64,000 nucleotides of DNA from Phragmites australis (lineage: Eukaryota > Streptophyta > Magnoliopsida > Poales > Poaceae). Below are positions 42,759 through 55,630 of this stretch, one piece after another. Every line of letters begins with the position of its first letter. Position 1 is the stretch's first letter. Below the pieces are notes generated by a model that ran no database searches, was not told the origin of the DNA, and worked only from the letters and a program-made list of their open reading frames with translations. Both the position numbers and the translations under genes were made by a program. The stretch covers positions 15,681,146 through 15,745,145 of the forward strand of contig NC_084940.1 in assembly GCF_958298935.1 (NCBI RefSeq), written 5' to 3'.

Positions 42759-44040
42759 GGCTTGTTTGTTTTAGCTTTGGATTGAAGGGTTCTGGTAGGA
42801 TGGCCTCTGTAATGTCTATATCCTGCATATATAACAATTGCAGCAAGAATGCTGACAGAATTATTATGGTCTGAAGAGTAACATAATAAAAAATAAGATG
42901 AATTTCTCATTACAGTACTATCCATCTTCTATCCCTGAATTGTAGCATTGGATTTTTGCAATGTGCAGGTTCCAATGCGTACATTCGGCTCCCTCATTTT
43001 GCTAGCTAGCACATGGCAAAATGATGCAGAAGGACATGCAAACAGAATAGACAAAACCACGATTTGTGTTGTCATAAGGACATGGCAAAATTATGGTGTA
43101 TAAAAATCTCACAAATTTTACATGATAAGACCTTGCTAGTAGCAACATATTCTACCCAGCTAAGTTGTTATTGAAATTATGTGTTTCAAACAGCCCCCAA
43201 AATTCATGTGCTATATCGGATTTATTGGAATCAAATTCAAACGAATTAAAAAAAATTAGCATGAGTTTGCTAGAAATTGTCCCTAATCAATTAATCACCA
43301 CAAATTGCATATAAAAATAAAGAAATAAGACAATATCATAAATTGTATATAACAACAAAGAAATAAGAACAATACCCGCACTTGAAGCCATTACCCTATG
43401 GTTGACCATGGCTCCATGTTTTCTCAATTGGTCCTTGTAGTAGTATCTGTTTCCTTGCACCAAAATACAACAAACACACCTTTTAAAAAGATAATGAAAT
43501 AAAAGTCCAGAACTATTCTGTTTTTTTTTTTATTAAGTCCATTGTTCTCCTCTGAAAAAAGGACAATTGATAGAAGCTAGCATGTATTTAGGATATGAAT
43601 ATATCAGGAAAAAGATTGTAACACAGTGAGGGACGGACAAGATCACATATAGTTCCATGATGTGCATGTGGAGCTGCAGATCTGGTGCTGATACACGACA
43701 CATCAATAGTTTTTCTTGAAGAAAAATGCACCAGTATGGTCAAATACAAATCTGAACTCTGAATTAATGGACTATCTCTTGTATCTTATACAGGTCTCTG
43801 ATGTTGCTTTGCATCAGTGAATCCAAACTCTGAATTAATGCACATTTTGCATCAGTGAATGCATATCAACAAATACAAATATGTTGCTTCAGTGAATGCA
43901 TAACAACAAAATACAAATCTGTTGCTTCAGTAAATCAGTGCTTCTCTGTTGCATCGGTGATCTAAGGACTAAGGCTCTAAGCTATCATATGTTGAGCTAC
44001 GTGCAAATGCATATCCACAAAAGTCTCTTTGATTCACCTG
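42759..44040. other. Unassigned DNA
   Basis: AT-rich. Short repeated phrases occur (GTTGCTTCAGTGAATGCAT and variants, 43850-43935). No gene supported. Confidence 0.4.
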
Positions 44041-44530
44041 TCTTCGTGATCACCGTAGGCGCGGCCATTATCCTAGCCGCCACCCACGGGAGGACGGTCC
44101 CCACCTCCCCCTGTCACCATGGCGCAGAGCTGGCCGATGGGCTTCTTGTGCCGTGTCCGCCGGAGGCCCGGAGCACCTCACAGGTTCACACTTGACACTG
44201 CCTCTTGAAGCTGCTCCGCTGCTAGAGACCTCAGCCAGGGCAAGCCTGTTCGAGACCTCGCGACGTCGGACTCGGCGCTCGGCGGGGAGGACTGAGGAGT
44301 CACGCGCCCGCAGGGAGACCTCGGCCTAGGCAACGGGCAATCTCGTGACGAGTCGGACTCGGCTGCAAGCTTGCTCGGCGGGGAGAGTCGTGCGCCCGCG
44401 TGGAGCCATGGAGGAGGTTCGCGACCAGGCGGACATCCGGAGCACCGCCGCCGCCGCCAGTTGAGATGGGGAAATTTTGAGGATGTGTGGGCGCCTGGCC
44501 ACCTGGGTAAGGTGGGCGGTTTTTTTTGTC
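44041..44530. other. GC-rich island, possible first exon or MULE end
   Basis: About 490 bp strongly richer in G and C than its surroundings, with GCCGCC runs and open frames on both strands. Such islands are typical of grass 5' exons and of the ends of Pack-MULEs. CGACGTCGGACTCGGC-like phrases recur (44257-44275, 44345-44362). A near-palindrome based on GGTTTTTACCGGTCC / ACTGGTAAAACC follows at 44578-44610. No protein family recognised on either strand. Confidence 0.3.
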
Positions 44531-44713
44531 ATGTTTTTAAATTTAGCTGAAATTTTTTGACCGGTTTTTCACAGGTTTGGTTTTTTACCGGTCCCTACTG
44601 GTAAAACCGAAAGATTGGTAAAATTAGATTTTGATGGCTTACTAATCCTCTTTTCATATACTAGTGTTAGAACTTCTGATCTTCACATATTCTTTGCTCT
44701 TGTCAGTGCATTG

Positions 44714-46219
44714 TCAAATGTTACAACTATATGCTTTGGAGAATGCTTCAATGGAGTAGCAATCAAGAAGAACTGATTCTTGTGGGATTCTTTCATGTCT
44801 TAAACATGATATTGCATGACTACATGGTAGCCCTTTCATACCCCACCTCTTGTAGTCATGGTGCTTAGCATTAATGTCTACAATATATTGTCTATCTCTA
44901 TCCTGAACCTGAAAAATTCCATTACTAGCTCGCAAGGCATAACAAGTGTTGGCCATATAGCTTTGTTTGCTACCTTCTTCCTAATCTTAGGGCAGATGAG
45001 TCCTTGCCACTTTTTAGACACCTCTTTCTGTTTGTTGTAGTGCCTAGTCACTAGCTGGCCCTTAATCCTCTACAATATACTAAGCATGGGAAATTCTCTA
45101 GCACATTTGGGGAATTCACTGGAAAAAGCCCTAACCCATATATTTGGGGCATCTTCTCCAACTATTCATATGCATCATTGTCGAGTGGCTTCATCTCTTC
45201 CATGTTATGATTCCATCAGTTATAGAACTTGATCTGGTACATGCCCATAGCTGATTCTTCAGGTTCTCTCCTTTGAAGTGAATTTGAAAGTTAAGAGTAT
45301 AGGTTCCTCATACAAAATATATGCTCTGAGTCTCGAAAGACTTGTTGCATAGCTGGAATTAGACCCTGTCCAAAAACAAATGACACAAGTTATAAAATAC
45401 ATAATTAGACAGATGTGGTATGATGCAGTATATGACAGATCAAGTGTTACCTTTTGCTTGTCTGTCATGATGATCCATGGGTAGGTATTGTCAATGCCCA
45501 AACCATCCTTCAATGTCTCCAAGAACCACTTCCAGGTTACTAGTGATTTAACCTCTACCATAGCCATAACAATTGGAAAAAATGCAGTTGTTTGGACCAC
45601 TTCCCACAGCAGACAGTAGCTGGCCACCAAACTTGGTCTTGATGTGGCATCCATGCAAGCAAATTAGTGGTCTACATCCAGTGAGAAAACCCCTCTTGTA
45701 GGCATCTAGTGGCATATACAGAGTACTGAAACATCCCTCATTGCGGTTCAAATAGAAAGAGATATCTGGATTGGACCTCCTCAACTCATGGCCATAGTCC
45801 CATAGCAGATTGAACTGTTGAACCTCATCTCCGTAGATGGTCTTCATTGCTAGTCTCCTAGCTCTAGCAAGATAGGTCCTTGAAGATGCCAGATTCCACT
45901 CCAATTGAACTGTCCTAGAAAAATTAGTGAGTGTCATCTTGTCATCTACTCCAAAGGTGTCAATATATTTCTCACTAAGCCTCTTGGTTGTGCACCTTTT
46001 GCGCACACACTGCTTTTGATAATTAAGCTTTACAGCATAGGTCTTCACCAAGAAACACTTCAGCCTACTATCATGAGAAGCATATAAATTCCAAGGGCAA
46101 CCATATGGACAATGTGCTTGAATTCTTGTTCTGTCATACCCATAATTTAGCAGCATCACAATGTCCTCAACCCACATATAACACCAAGTTTCGCATCCAC
46201 CATGATGCACCTCTAGCAT
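44714..46219 (-). pseudogene. MuDR-like (MULE) transposase
   Basis: Minus strand. The N-terminal plant MuDR DNA-binding region shows CPYGCPWNLYASHDSRLKC near 46060-46115 and CVRKRCTTKRLSEKYIDTF near 45950-46005. The MULE core follows with GCRPLICLHGCHIKTKFGG near 45610-45665 (containing the first catalytic Asp region, here L-H-G instead of the common L-D-G). After a frameshift near 45560 comes TWKWFLETLKDGLGIDNTYP near 45480-45545 and then IMTDKQK. The SWIM-type CCHC finger lies at about 44800-44860 (KGLPCSHAISCLRHERIP), with its first Cys pair degenerate. Stops between 44960 and 45400 separate core and SWIM. The first catalytic Asp is replaced by His, so it is inactive even apart from the frame breaks. 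Confidence 0.85.
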
Positions 46220-46810
46220 GAACTCAGTACAATCAGGCCCTACATCAAGAAATCAACCCTAAATTTCAACTCGATTTCAACAAAACCTTATGGCACAATC
46301 TGCTTGTCTTATACTGAACTATATAAGTTAGGCCACAAGGGCACAGGGGCACTTGCCATACAACGGTGGTGGTTCCCCTTCCTTGCTTAAAATCGGGGCC
46401 ATGCTGGCCCGTCGTTGAGATCTCCATGGGCCGTTGGAATCGCCTACGACTCCTCACCCCTCTACGACAACCAAATGGTCTTTGATCGACTTCGCCAGCC
46501 TCCAATCATCGTCACCTTGCTCACCCTTCTCTTCATCTCCCAACCATCAGAACTCAAGTTATAAAGGGGGAGAGCTCAGAGGTCAGAGTGCTTATTTACC
46601 CCCAACCACCCCCATCTCGCATTCGGCTCATGTGACTATGTAAACACACTGGAAATGCCAAGTTGGCACTGGGAGCCTAGGTGGAGGGGTATGGACAAAG
46701 GCTGACATACTTAAAAAGATCGTGGACACAGATTCCCACTTTCAAAGTTTGTGGACCTAAGTGAGAACTCGAGGAAAGTTTAAGGACCTTAGGTGCATTT
46801 CACTCTATTC
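46220..46810 (-). other. 5' leader, promoter and presumed terminal repeat of the MULE
   Basis: Read leftwards from 46810. The sequence GTGAAATGCACCTAAGGTCC (ending near 46805) and the following 100 bp look like a MULE terminal inverted repeat. A TTATAAC box lies near 46558-46565, a GC-rich leader at 46390-46540, then the transposase frame. No matching left-hand repeat was found, so the element boundaries are not proven. Confidence 0.4.
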
Positions 46811-47368
46811 TTTTCATGGTCTGAGTATTGAATTTCATGTCAAATTCTAAAATAGATAGTAAAATTTGATATTTTATTATATTATGAATTTAAAATGCTT
46901 GGTGAGAATTTATCTGTGGCAAGTGAGATTTTATTTCACTACTTTTACCTTACTAGCAACCGCACACATGTTACAAACATGTGCAATCAATAATGGGAGC
47001 CAAAAAATTTGTAACCGTGATTGTGTAATGTATCAAATCAATATTTTTTTGACTATCATTACAGTATTTATTGATTCCGCATGTGTGGTTGCTATTGAAT
47101 GTTACAGTCACTAGGACAAAAAATTATAGCACGATTTACTGGTAAAACAATTTTTTAATAAAATCATATACCTTAGAAAATCAATGAAGGATATAAAATA
47201 TGAAAAAGTAAAAAATACTTATTAATTAAAATATGATTCCTCTTGTGTATGTTGTTCACGCATGCATTAAATCCGTAGCATAGCTGTGATATTTAACAAC
47301 TTTTAGACAATCCTACACGGAAGAACCACTCCACAATAGTCAGAAGTCAAGTGCATATCATGCGAGTC
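46811..47368. other. Unassigned AT-rich DNA
   Basis: No gene or element recognised. Confidence 0.5.
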
Positions 47369-47371
47369 TAA

Positions 47372-47570
47372 GGGCCTGTTTGTTTCCCCTAGATTGTGAG
47401 AATCTAAATTTTGGATTCTGGATTGTAGAAGCTCCTCCAAAGTGGATTGTAGATTGTGCCATAACCCGGACCTAGATTGTGAGAATCTACTTCCACAATC
47501 TGGCCATTTGTTTGCACAATCTGGATTGTGGAACATAATCCACAATCCATAATCAGAAACAAACATGCCC
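47372..47570. mobile_element. Tourist-like MITE, 199 bp
   Basis: Terminal inverted repeats GGGCCTGTTTGTTTC and, read from the right, GGGCATGTTTGTTTC, flanked by TAA on both sides (47369-47371, 47571-47573). Inside are four copies of the phrase GATTGTG(A/G)A in both orientations (for example 47395 and 47477). The minus-strand ORFs here are chance frames. Confidence 0.85.
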
Positions 47571-47573
47571 TAA

Positions 47574-48400
47574 ATGATTCCATACTTGAAAAGTTCAAGC
47601 AACTCCTAACGAAATTTTGTGCCAAGTGCTATCTAGGATCTTTCACTCTCTTTCATAGATTCATCATTATTCTTCAATTTCAATCTTCTATTGTAACAAA
47701 AAAATGAAAGTGTCTGATGCATGACCCACTTAAATATAACATAGCAAATAACAAAGTTTTTTCACATATATTATGTTTGACATATGGACTTGTCATTGTG
47801 ACATTTCAATAAACAAGATAGTGCATGAGAGTCCATGGAAGTTGGACCCAACAAAACACAGGGGAAAATAGCATGGTACACAGGAACACAAGCAATCTTG
47901 CAAATCATAAATCGAATGGCGTAATGGATATCTCACCTCGCAACGTGGTAAGGAAGTGGGTGTCAGCATAGGATTGCGGCATGGGACAACTGTGGATGCG
48001 CAATGACGGCATTGAATGATCGTGGCCCTCCTGGAGGTGGTACAGATGGAGTGAAGTGGGAGATCTGCATATGCGCATATGTGAGGAGGTGTTGAGAGAA
48101 TTGTGACATGCGAAAAAGATTTCAGAGGAGGTTTCCAAATTTATCATTACTTATTGATCGGGGCAATATTTTGGAAGGGTATTAATTGATTTGGGTGATA
48201 TTTTGGAAGGAGATTAATTGATTTGGGTAGTATTTTGAAAGGAGATTAATTGATTTTGGATATAGATGGAATGAAATAATAGTGTATTAAGGATATTTAA
48301 TGTTGATAGCTTCTGTTAATTGATTGCATATACAAACTGATTGAAGGTTTCTAAAATGATTGAGGTGGATGAGCTAGGGGAAGGTGCCATCTGCGCATCT
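47574..48400. other. Unassigned DNA with a 32-bp tandem repeat
   Basis: The only structure seen is a tandem array at 48153-48260 with unit TTGATTTGGGTGATATTTTG and period 32 bp (unit starts at 48153, 48185, 48217 and 48249). Confidence 0.7.
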
Positions 48401-49812
48401 TGAAAGGTTGAGATGTCATCTAGAGGGTTGGTGAATAGGTGTTCCTACAAAATTAACAGAATCCAGAACTTCCGGGTTTAGTTCAGAACTTTTGGGTACC
48501 GGAAGTTCCGAGTTCAACTCGGACATTCTCACTAAACAGAATAAAATCGAAAACAAACAATGCCTATGTACTTCTAGTTGAATCTAGTTGTTACCATAGG
48601 TTCCAAAGTAAGAGTATAGTGTTTTCCACCTTTCACCTGCAGCCACAAACTCACAAACACGTACATCGGGGCAAATCGCCTAAAAGTCAACTAGAGCAAC
48701 AAAGAACACAGAGACAATAAAGGAGATAAGAATTTGTATCCCGAAGTTCGAATCTAATAATCCTACGTCTCCATTGAGGTGCTCACAAAGAGCCCTATTC
48801 CTCACCAAGCGAACACGAAGATCGAGCTTAGGCTTACTCAAAGTCCTCTTTCCTTGTGGAGGCAAGGATGAACCTTCACAAAAGTCACGCGATACTCCAC
48901 AAGCCTGGGTGCTCGGCGGGCGACGCCTAGCCATCTAGGAGCTCAAGGCTCCAAGAGTAATGAACAAGAAATCGACTGACTTTACGATGAACTCGAGCGC
49001 TCAAAGGTTTGAATGGAGCTCGCTAGCACTCAATCACTCAATCCAACTCTCAAAATCTTGCAAGATTCAATACCTAAGAGAGTGGAAGTGCTATTTTAAT
49101 GGATATGAATGATTTTGTCTTCGTGGTTGCTAAGCAGCAAATCAAAGGAGGGGGTGAGGGGGTATTTATACACAACTCTTAAAAACTAGCCATCACAACA
49201 CTTTCTATATTAACCTGGAACTTCTGGGTTAGCTTGACACTTAGTAATCGAGGACCCTGCTCAGAAAGAATATGGAGGTTCTGGCACCTGGAACATCCGG
49301 TTAAACCGGAACTTCCAGGTTGACCAAACACCCTACACGAAGCCTCACCCAGAGGTTCTGGCTACTTAGAACTTCCAGGTCAACCCAAAACTTCCAGGTT
49401 GGATTGAAGAACCAAAACGAACACCTTACTCGAAGCCCCACCCAAAGGTTCCGGCTACCCGGAACTTCCGGGTACACAAAGTAACTTAGAATTTTTCGGT
49501 GTTCGTGAGGTGTTTTGTGTCTCTCATATTTTAGGTTGAAAGTGTACTTTGAGCACTGAGATATCTTCAAATCAATCTAAATGCATTTCTCTTGATAGTA
49601 TGGCATACCTATACTCAAATTGAAAAATAAAATCAATTAAAGCCCATTGATTAACCACATGCCGCTTCTCTTTTCTTTTTTAGTAATACCAATGTCATAT
49701 AACTTCTTCAAAAGGACTAATACCAGTTCATCACCTCATTAAACTCGTTAGTCCCTTAACCATTTATCATCAATTATCAAAAACCCACATAGGTGACCTA
49801 GATGCATTTTCA
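48401..49812 (-). repeat. 3' LTR of element B
   Basis: 1412 bp. On the minus strand it begins TGAAAATGCATC next to the PPT and ends CAACCTTTCA. Homologous to 58474-59827. CCGGAACTTCCGG palindromes are dense at 49205-49500 (best copy 49459-49471). TATAAATA lies at 49163-49170. Confidence 0.9.
49163..49170 (-). promoter_or_regulatory. TATA box of 3' LTR B
   Basis: TATAAATA downstream (in element orientation) of the palindrome cluster. The same box is conserved at 59187-59194 in the other LTR. Confidence 0.65.
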
Positions 49813-49839
49813 ATTTCTCCCTTTTTGGTGATTGATGAC
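49766..49839 (-). repeat. Inverted repeat enclosing PPT and 3' LTR start of element B
   Basis: Arm 49766-49783 pairs with 49822-49839 at 15 of 18 positions (TTTTTGGTGATTGATGAC type). The 38-nt loop contains most of the PPT (AAAAAGGGAGAAAT, minus strand, 49826-49813) and the LTR start at 49812. The same device occurs in A and C. Confidence 0.68.
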
Positions 49840-50538
49840 AATATGATTAAAGTTTACAAAAGATAATTGAAATAAAGAATTTGAATCCTAAGGCGTATGG
49901 TGACCTCCCCCTAAATATGTGCATTGATTAAAATATTTTGACATCGAATGCACATATTTAAGAAGATTTTGCAATAGCTCCCCCTATGTCTTAGCATTAG
50001 TGGGTGCAACAAATGTGAGTGAACATATAATCGTGATGCATATGTCAAGATATATCACACAAAGAAGATAGAAACAACATTACACCAAAACATCACATGG
50101 CTTATCATCACAAATATCTCACACTAACATAAATAAGTTCTTACAAATTTAAAGTTCAATATCTAGCATACCACGTAGTTCATCACACCATTACAATAAA
50201 TATTCTTACATGTCCAACATCAGAAAAGATAAAGATTTTAGCTAAAACAGGAACTGCCACAGAACCCGGAACTTCTGGGTGAACCCAGAACTTTCGGGTG
50301 AACCTGAAACTTCCGAAACTTTCAGGTTCATGCAGAAAGAACAAACAGCAGAAAGATATGTTCTCTCCCCCTTTGGCATCAAGTCACCGAAAAGGAAAGA
50401 GAAGTTAAAAAAGAAAGCTCAATTATTGTCCTCCTCATAGTCCTCATCTCTATTTCCATCTTCATAATTGTCCTTGGCATTGGAGCTGTCCTCGACACCT
50501 CCAACATCTTCTTCTTCTAATTCTTTCTCAACATTTGC

Positions 50539-52212
50539 TTAAGCATGAGATGATCTGGCACCGACAGTAGTTTGAGTAGCATCATACCAAGCCCATGGGT
50601 CCTCAAAAACCTCAGGCTCACTAACTTCTTCCTCGGAAGCCACCGAAGAGCAAGGAGGCTCAATCCTCAAATGTCCATGAATTGCTTTTTGCCTCTTTTC
50701 TAGCTTTCTCAATCTCATGTTGGTGCGATCCTTGTGCTCTTTGATTTTCATGGCATTATGTACACACTTGAAAAATGGCTTGATAAAAGACGATGATCCA
50801 TGAGAGGGAGAGGCACGCCTAGGTGCTGCTCTAGGAGGAGAAGATGGCATAGTGGTTGATTTGGTGTCCATCAACCTAATCCTTAAAGGTTCATGCTTTA
50901 CTTCCTTGAAGAATGCTTTCTTTGTCACTTTCTCAATCATGAACATGATGTAAGGAGCATAAGCACTACTCTTGTTTAGGGTGTAAGGTGTGGTGAGAAT
51001 CTCTTCCTAAATGAAATCAACCACACTAAAGGGATCACCTTCATTTAACATCCTTGCAAGCAAATTTCTTGTGATTGATTGCACATTAGTAGAATCACCA
51101 CTTTTTGGAGTAAGAGTGGTGCGGAACAAGAGATTTAGATATTTGTAAAATGACACCATGCCTTTAGTTGTTCCATATTTCACTTCACCAAGATTATCAT
51201 CATACATGAAATCCATTTCATCGGTGGAAAGTTCTTACTCAATATGAATCTTGGACTTGCTAGTGTCACGAATGTCAAATCCAAACAAGCGACCAAAAGT
51301 ATTTTATTTGATTTTGTACCTTTTGCCTTCAATCATCCAATGCATGGTTCGGTTTTCTTCATGATCATAATGGAAAGTAGCATAAAACTGTACAATCACC
51401 TTAATACTCCAATCATACTTGAAACCCATGATTTTCTTGACTCTCTTGTACTCACAAGCGGCTATGACTTCATTGAAGAAAGGATCATTCTTATTTGCCA
51501 TATAATCCCAATCTATCCACTGCATGAGAGTGACATGCTTCTTCTTTGGGAAGATTACGGTTTCATAGAAGTCAGATTGGAAGTCATTCCAAAACCGAGG
51601 ATCTGATGCATTCTTCTCATACACAAAAGGATATTCATATCTTTCCTTCTTGCATTTGCCGGACTTGTTCATGTAATTGACCACTCTTCTGGGTATCTAA
51701 CCAAGATGCACACCTTCATGGTAAGGTTTGTGAAAAGGGTGACAACACAGTCCTTTCTTCTTGTTCCCCCATATCCTCTTCCATCTCTTCATCTTGAGCT
51801 CGAGAGCTAGAGGCTACTGTCTTTCCTTTTCCTCTACCTACACCTTTTCCTCTTCTAGGTGGAAAAGTACCACCATGACCCACATTCACAGTTTGAGCCG
51901 TCTCGTCAATGTGAATACCGCTAGACCAAGACAGTGGAACTTTTCGAATGGCCTTGTGGGCCCCATGCTATGCATGCTCACTATCACCATCACTGCCACT
52001 GCCATTGCCATTTCCTTCTGAATCGCTTGGTGCTTCAAATAAGGGATCATGTCGAGCCTTTGTTCTTCTTTGGTAAGACAGACCAACAAACCTCTCACGC
52101 CCCATCTCACACTGTCCTGGGATACATAAGGATGATATGATGAGGTAGGGAAAAGATTGAGTAAGAATTTTGGAATGATATAACATGATCCAAAAGAGCA
52201 GGTGTTGGACAA
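50539..52212 (-). pseudogene. Extra ORF between pol and 3' LTR of element B
   Basis: Minus-strand pieces: 52212-51886, 51684-51304, 51216-51007 and 50946-50539, separated by stops and shifts. The most conserved part (51684-51304) reads YEYPFVYEKNASDPRFWNDF and then VIVQFYATFHYDHEENRTMHW. The C-terminal piece is basic, then acidic. The protein is related in position and in the W/F-rich core to the ORF at 2525-3990 in element A, and similar cores occur in proteins labelled putative plant transposon protein. I see no membrane segment. Family-specific palindromes flank the ORF on both sides (50265-50330 and 52215-52800). Confidence 0.65.
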
Positions 52213-53149
52213 CTTGGAACTTCCAGGTTGCCCAACCTAGGGCAAGAAGTTAGGGCCGAGAGAGATTGATCCAACAGAGTTGCAAACCCTTAAGAGATAA
52301 GATTATATGATGGATAAGGAGCTAATATACCAAAGAAAATTGACTCTAACGCACGACATTGAGAGATCAGGAAGATCGGTGTTTAGGTATACCTTGAGGA
52401 TGAACCGATGAACCTGGAGTCAATTCGGAGGGAAAGTCGAAGATTTCAACCAAGGGAGGGATCAACTTGGTGAAAACTTAGAATTTCAATGGTGAATCCT
52501 TGAAATCGCTGGAGAGCTCCAAAGGAGGCGAGGGGGTGTGAGAGAGGTTGAAGGAAAATGAAGGGGTAACTCCCGGGTAGAGGTAAAAGAACCCTGGACC
52601 CGGAACTTCCCGGTGGAACCTGGAACATCCGGGTTAAGACAAAGAAGGAAGCCAAGAGGGCACCTGGAGGGAAGCTCGGAACTTTCGGGTGGATTGACAA
52701 AATCTAGAACTTTTGGGTGGACCCGGAACTTTTGGGTTCTGTCAACTTGATAGAGATAGCTGGAGAGCCAGTGGCTTCCAAAGTCCGGAACTTCCGGGTT
52801 CTGGAAGATGATAGAAATAGATTTTGAGCTGAGATTCGATCCGAATTTTTGAGAGATTTGTGAGTTGGACATATAAGAAACTTTTACCACTTGTGATCAG
52901 CCAACAAACAATAATACATAACAATGATCACAAGTAGAAAAATATGATCATAAGATCAAAAAATCAAATCTTTTTAAAAATAGCACCAAAAAGATATTTT
53001 TACAAACTTCTAGCTATCAAAGCTACTAGACCAAGATAATTAATTGTATTCAACATATCAAGCCATGTTGCAAGAATCTAGGATATTTAACTCACTTCTC
53101 AACTCGCAAAACATTTGCTTGTCTAATGGCTTGGTGAGGATATCGGCTA

Positions 53150-54730
53150 ATTATTTTTTGGTTCTCACATGGTGAATATCAATATCTTCTTTTGTTGAGT
53201 GGTATCTCAAGAAATTGTGCCAGATATCAATATGTTTGGTTCTTGAATATTGCACGGGATTATTGTCTATCTTTATGGCACCTTCATTGTCATACAAAAG
53301 TAGAACTTTGGTCATGTTATAGCCATAGTCTCTCAAGGTTTGCCTCATCCAAAGTAGTTGAGCGCAACAAGAACCATGGGAATATACTCGATTTCGGCAG
53401 TGGATAGGGATACTGAATTTTATTTCTTTAAGGACTAAGAGACCAAAGACCTACCCAAGAATTGGTAAGTCCCTAAGATACTATTCCTATCCACTTTACA
53501 ACGGTCAAAGGTTGAACCTTTAGGATATTATAATCCAAGGTAAGAGGTATGAACCAAATATCTAAAAATTCTCTTACCGGCCATTAGATGACACTCTTTT
53601 GGAGCGGCTTAAAATTTTTCACACATGCACACACTAAGCATAATATCAGGCCTAGATGCACAAAGGTAAAGTACGATCCAAACATGGAGTGATATATCTT
53701 TTGATTCACAACATTGTCTTCTTCATTGAGATCAAGATGTCCATTTGCTTACATGAGAGTCTTGATAGGCTTGGCATTCTCCATATCAAATTTCTTTAGC
53801 ATATTCTTGATGTACTTGGTTTGACATATGAATGTCCTTTTCCTTGAGTTGTTTGATTTAAAATCCTAGGAAGAACTTCAACTCCCCCGTCATTGATATC
53901 TCAAACCTCTTCGTCATAATCCTACTAAAACTCTTCACAAAAAAATTTATTAGTAGAATCAAATATAATGTTATTGACATATATTTGGCAAATAAATAAA
54001 TCATTATCAATATTTTTAGTGAAGAGAGTATAATCAGCTTTACCTATTTCAAAGACCTTTTTGATGAGGAAGTCCCTAAGACATTCATACCATACTTTAG
54101 GTGCTTGCTTAAGCCCCTAGAGCATTTTATGGAGTTTATACATGTGGTTAGGGAACTTGGGATCTTCAAATCCAGAGTGGTTGCTCCACATACATCAATT
54201 CAGAGATTGGTCTATTGAGAAAAGAACTCTTCATATCCATTTGGTATAGCTTGAAATCATGGTGAGTAGCATAGGCAAATAATATGCGAATTGACTCAAA
54301 CCTAGCTACAAGAGCATAAGTCTCACCAAAATCCTAACCTTCTATTTGTGTAAAGCCTTGAGCAACCAACCATACCTTATTTCTTGTCATGATCCCGTTT
54401 TCATCTTACTTGTTATGGGGAAGACCCATTTGGTGCCAATCATATTTTGATTGGTCTTTCCACCAAGGACCAGACTTCATTCCTCTTGAAGTTATTGAGC
54501 TCTTCTTGCATGGTCATCACCCAATCCAGATCTCCAAGTGCATCATCTACCTTCAAAGGTTCCAAAGAGGAAACAAAAAAGTAATATTCACAAAAATTTG
54601 CAATTCTTAAACGAGTGGTTACCCCCTTATGTATATCACCAAGAATGTTATCAACCGGGTGATCTCTTTGGATGCTTTGATGAACTCTTGGATGTGGCAC
54701 TTGGGATTGAGGTTGAATATCTTCCACTTC
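53150..54730 (-). pseudogene. Copia RT and RNase H of element B
   Basis: RT entry at 54727-54440 (VTTRLRIANFCEYYFF, then LDWVMTMQEELNNFKRNEVW). The palm region follows in several frames. The catalytic motif at 53970-53981 reads YVNN instead of YVDD, so both Asp codons have changed to Asn codons. RNase H is readable at about 53420-53151 with LLLYDNEGAIKI and TKHIDIWHNFLRYH; the final part is missing. Many stops. Confidence 0.85.
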
Positions 54731-54959
54731 ATCATCATCATCAAGGAATTCATTGGAGTCACCATAAGCTTGATTTGACTTTGGTCTTAATGTTGAGTTG
54801 ATATAGGTGGCTCCACTTGAGTTGATGAAGAGGGTTGATCTTAATTACTTTTGTCCATATGCAACTTTTGGGATTGATGAGGCTTGATTTCACCAATTTT
54901 CATATTCTTGATCGTCATTTGGAATTTTTTTTCATCCTCTAAAACATTTAGATCAACTT

Positions 54960-55630
54960 GCTCTACTTGAGAGCCGTTAGATTCATCAATGTTACATCAT
55001 GCGTGATTTCAACATAACCGGTGGTCTTGTTGAAAATACGGTAGACGTAGGCATTTGATCCATAACTAAGCATAAAACCTTCATCAACCTTTGGTGCAAA
55101 TGTAGAACTTTTAGCATTCTTATTTAGTATAAAACATTTACTTCCAAAAACTCTAAAGTAAGATACATTGGGTTTGTTACCGGTGAGTAGCTCGTATGCA
55201 GTCTTCTTCAAGATCTTGTGGAGATACAACTAATTGATGGCATGGCACACGGTGTTGTTGGTCTCCCCCCAAAATTAATTCGAAATCTTGTACTCATCAA
55301 GCATGATCCTTGCTGACTCTATGAAAGTCATATTCTTCCTCTCGACGACCCTATTTTGTTGAGAGGAGTAGGATGTCGAGAATTCATGCTTGATGTCTTC
55401 CTCATCAAGAAAGTCTTCAATTTGAATATTTTTAAACTCATTTTCATTGTCGTTTCTCACCCTTTTTATCTTGATATCAAATTCATTTTGAGCTCTTCTC
55501 ACAAATTTCTTGAATATGGCTTGTGTTTTACTCTTGTCATGCAAAAAGAATACCCAAGTGAAATGAGAAAAATCATCAACAATAACTAAGCCATATTTTG
55601 TTACCGCCAATGCTTATATAGGCAATGGGT
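54960..55630 (-). pseudogene. Integrase of element B
   Basis: Copia integrase core at 55610-55275: YGLVIVDDFSHFTWVFFL includes the first catalytic Asp region, VRNDNENEFKN the second, and an E-beginning block after S-Y-S-S-Q-Q-N the Glu region (VVERKNM). It continues, after a frame break, at 55229-54963 with AYELLTGNKPNVSYFRVFG, the GKxxP-like linker to RT. Upstream (55640-56220) lies a shifted gag-pre-integrase zinc region. Confidence 0.85.

Noticed and set aside
50539..52212. Retroviral-type envelope gene
   Set aside because: No signal peptide, transmembrane segment or Cys pattern is visible, so I kept the neutral label extra 3' ORF.
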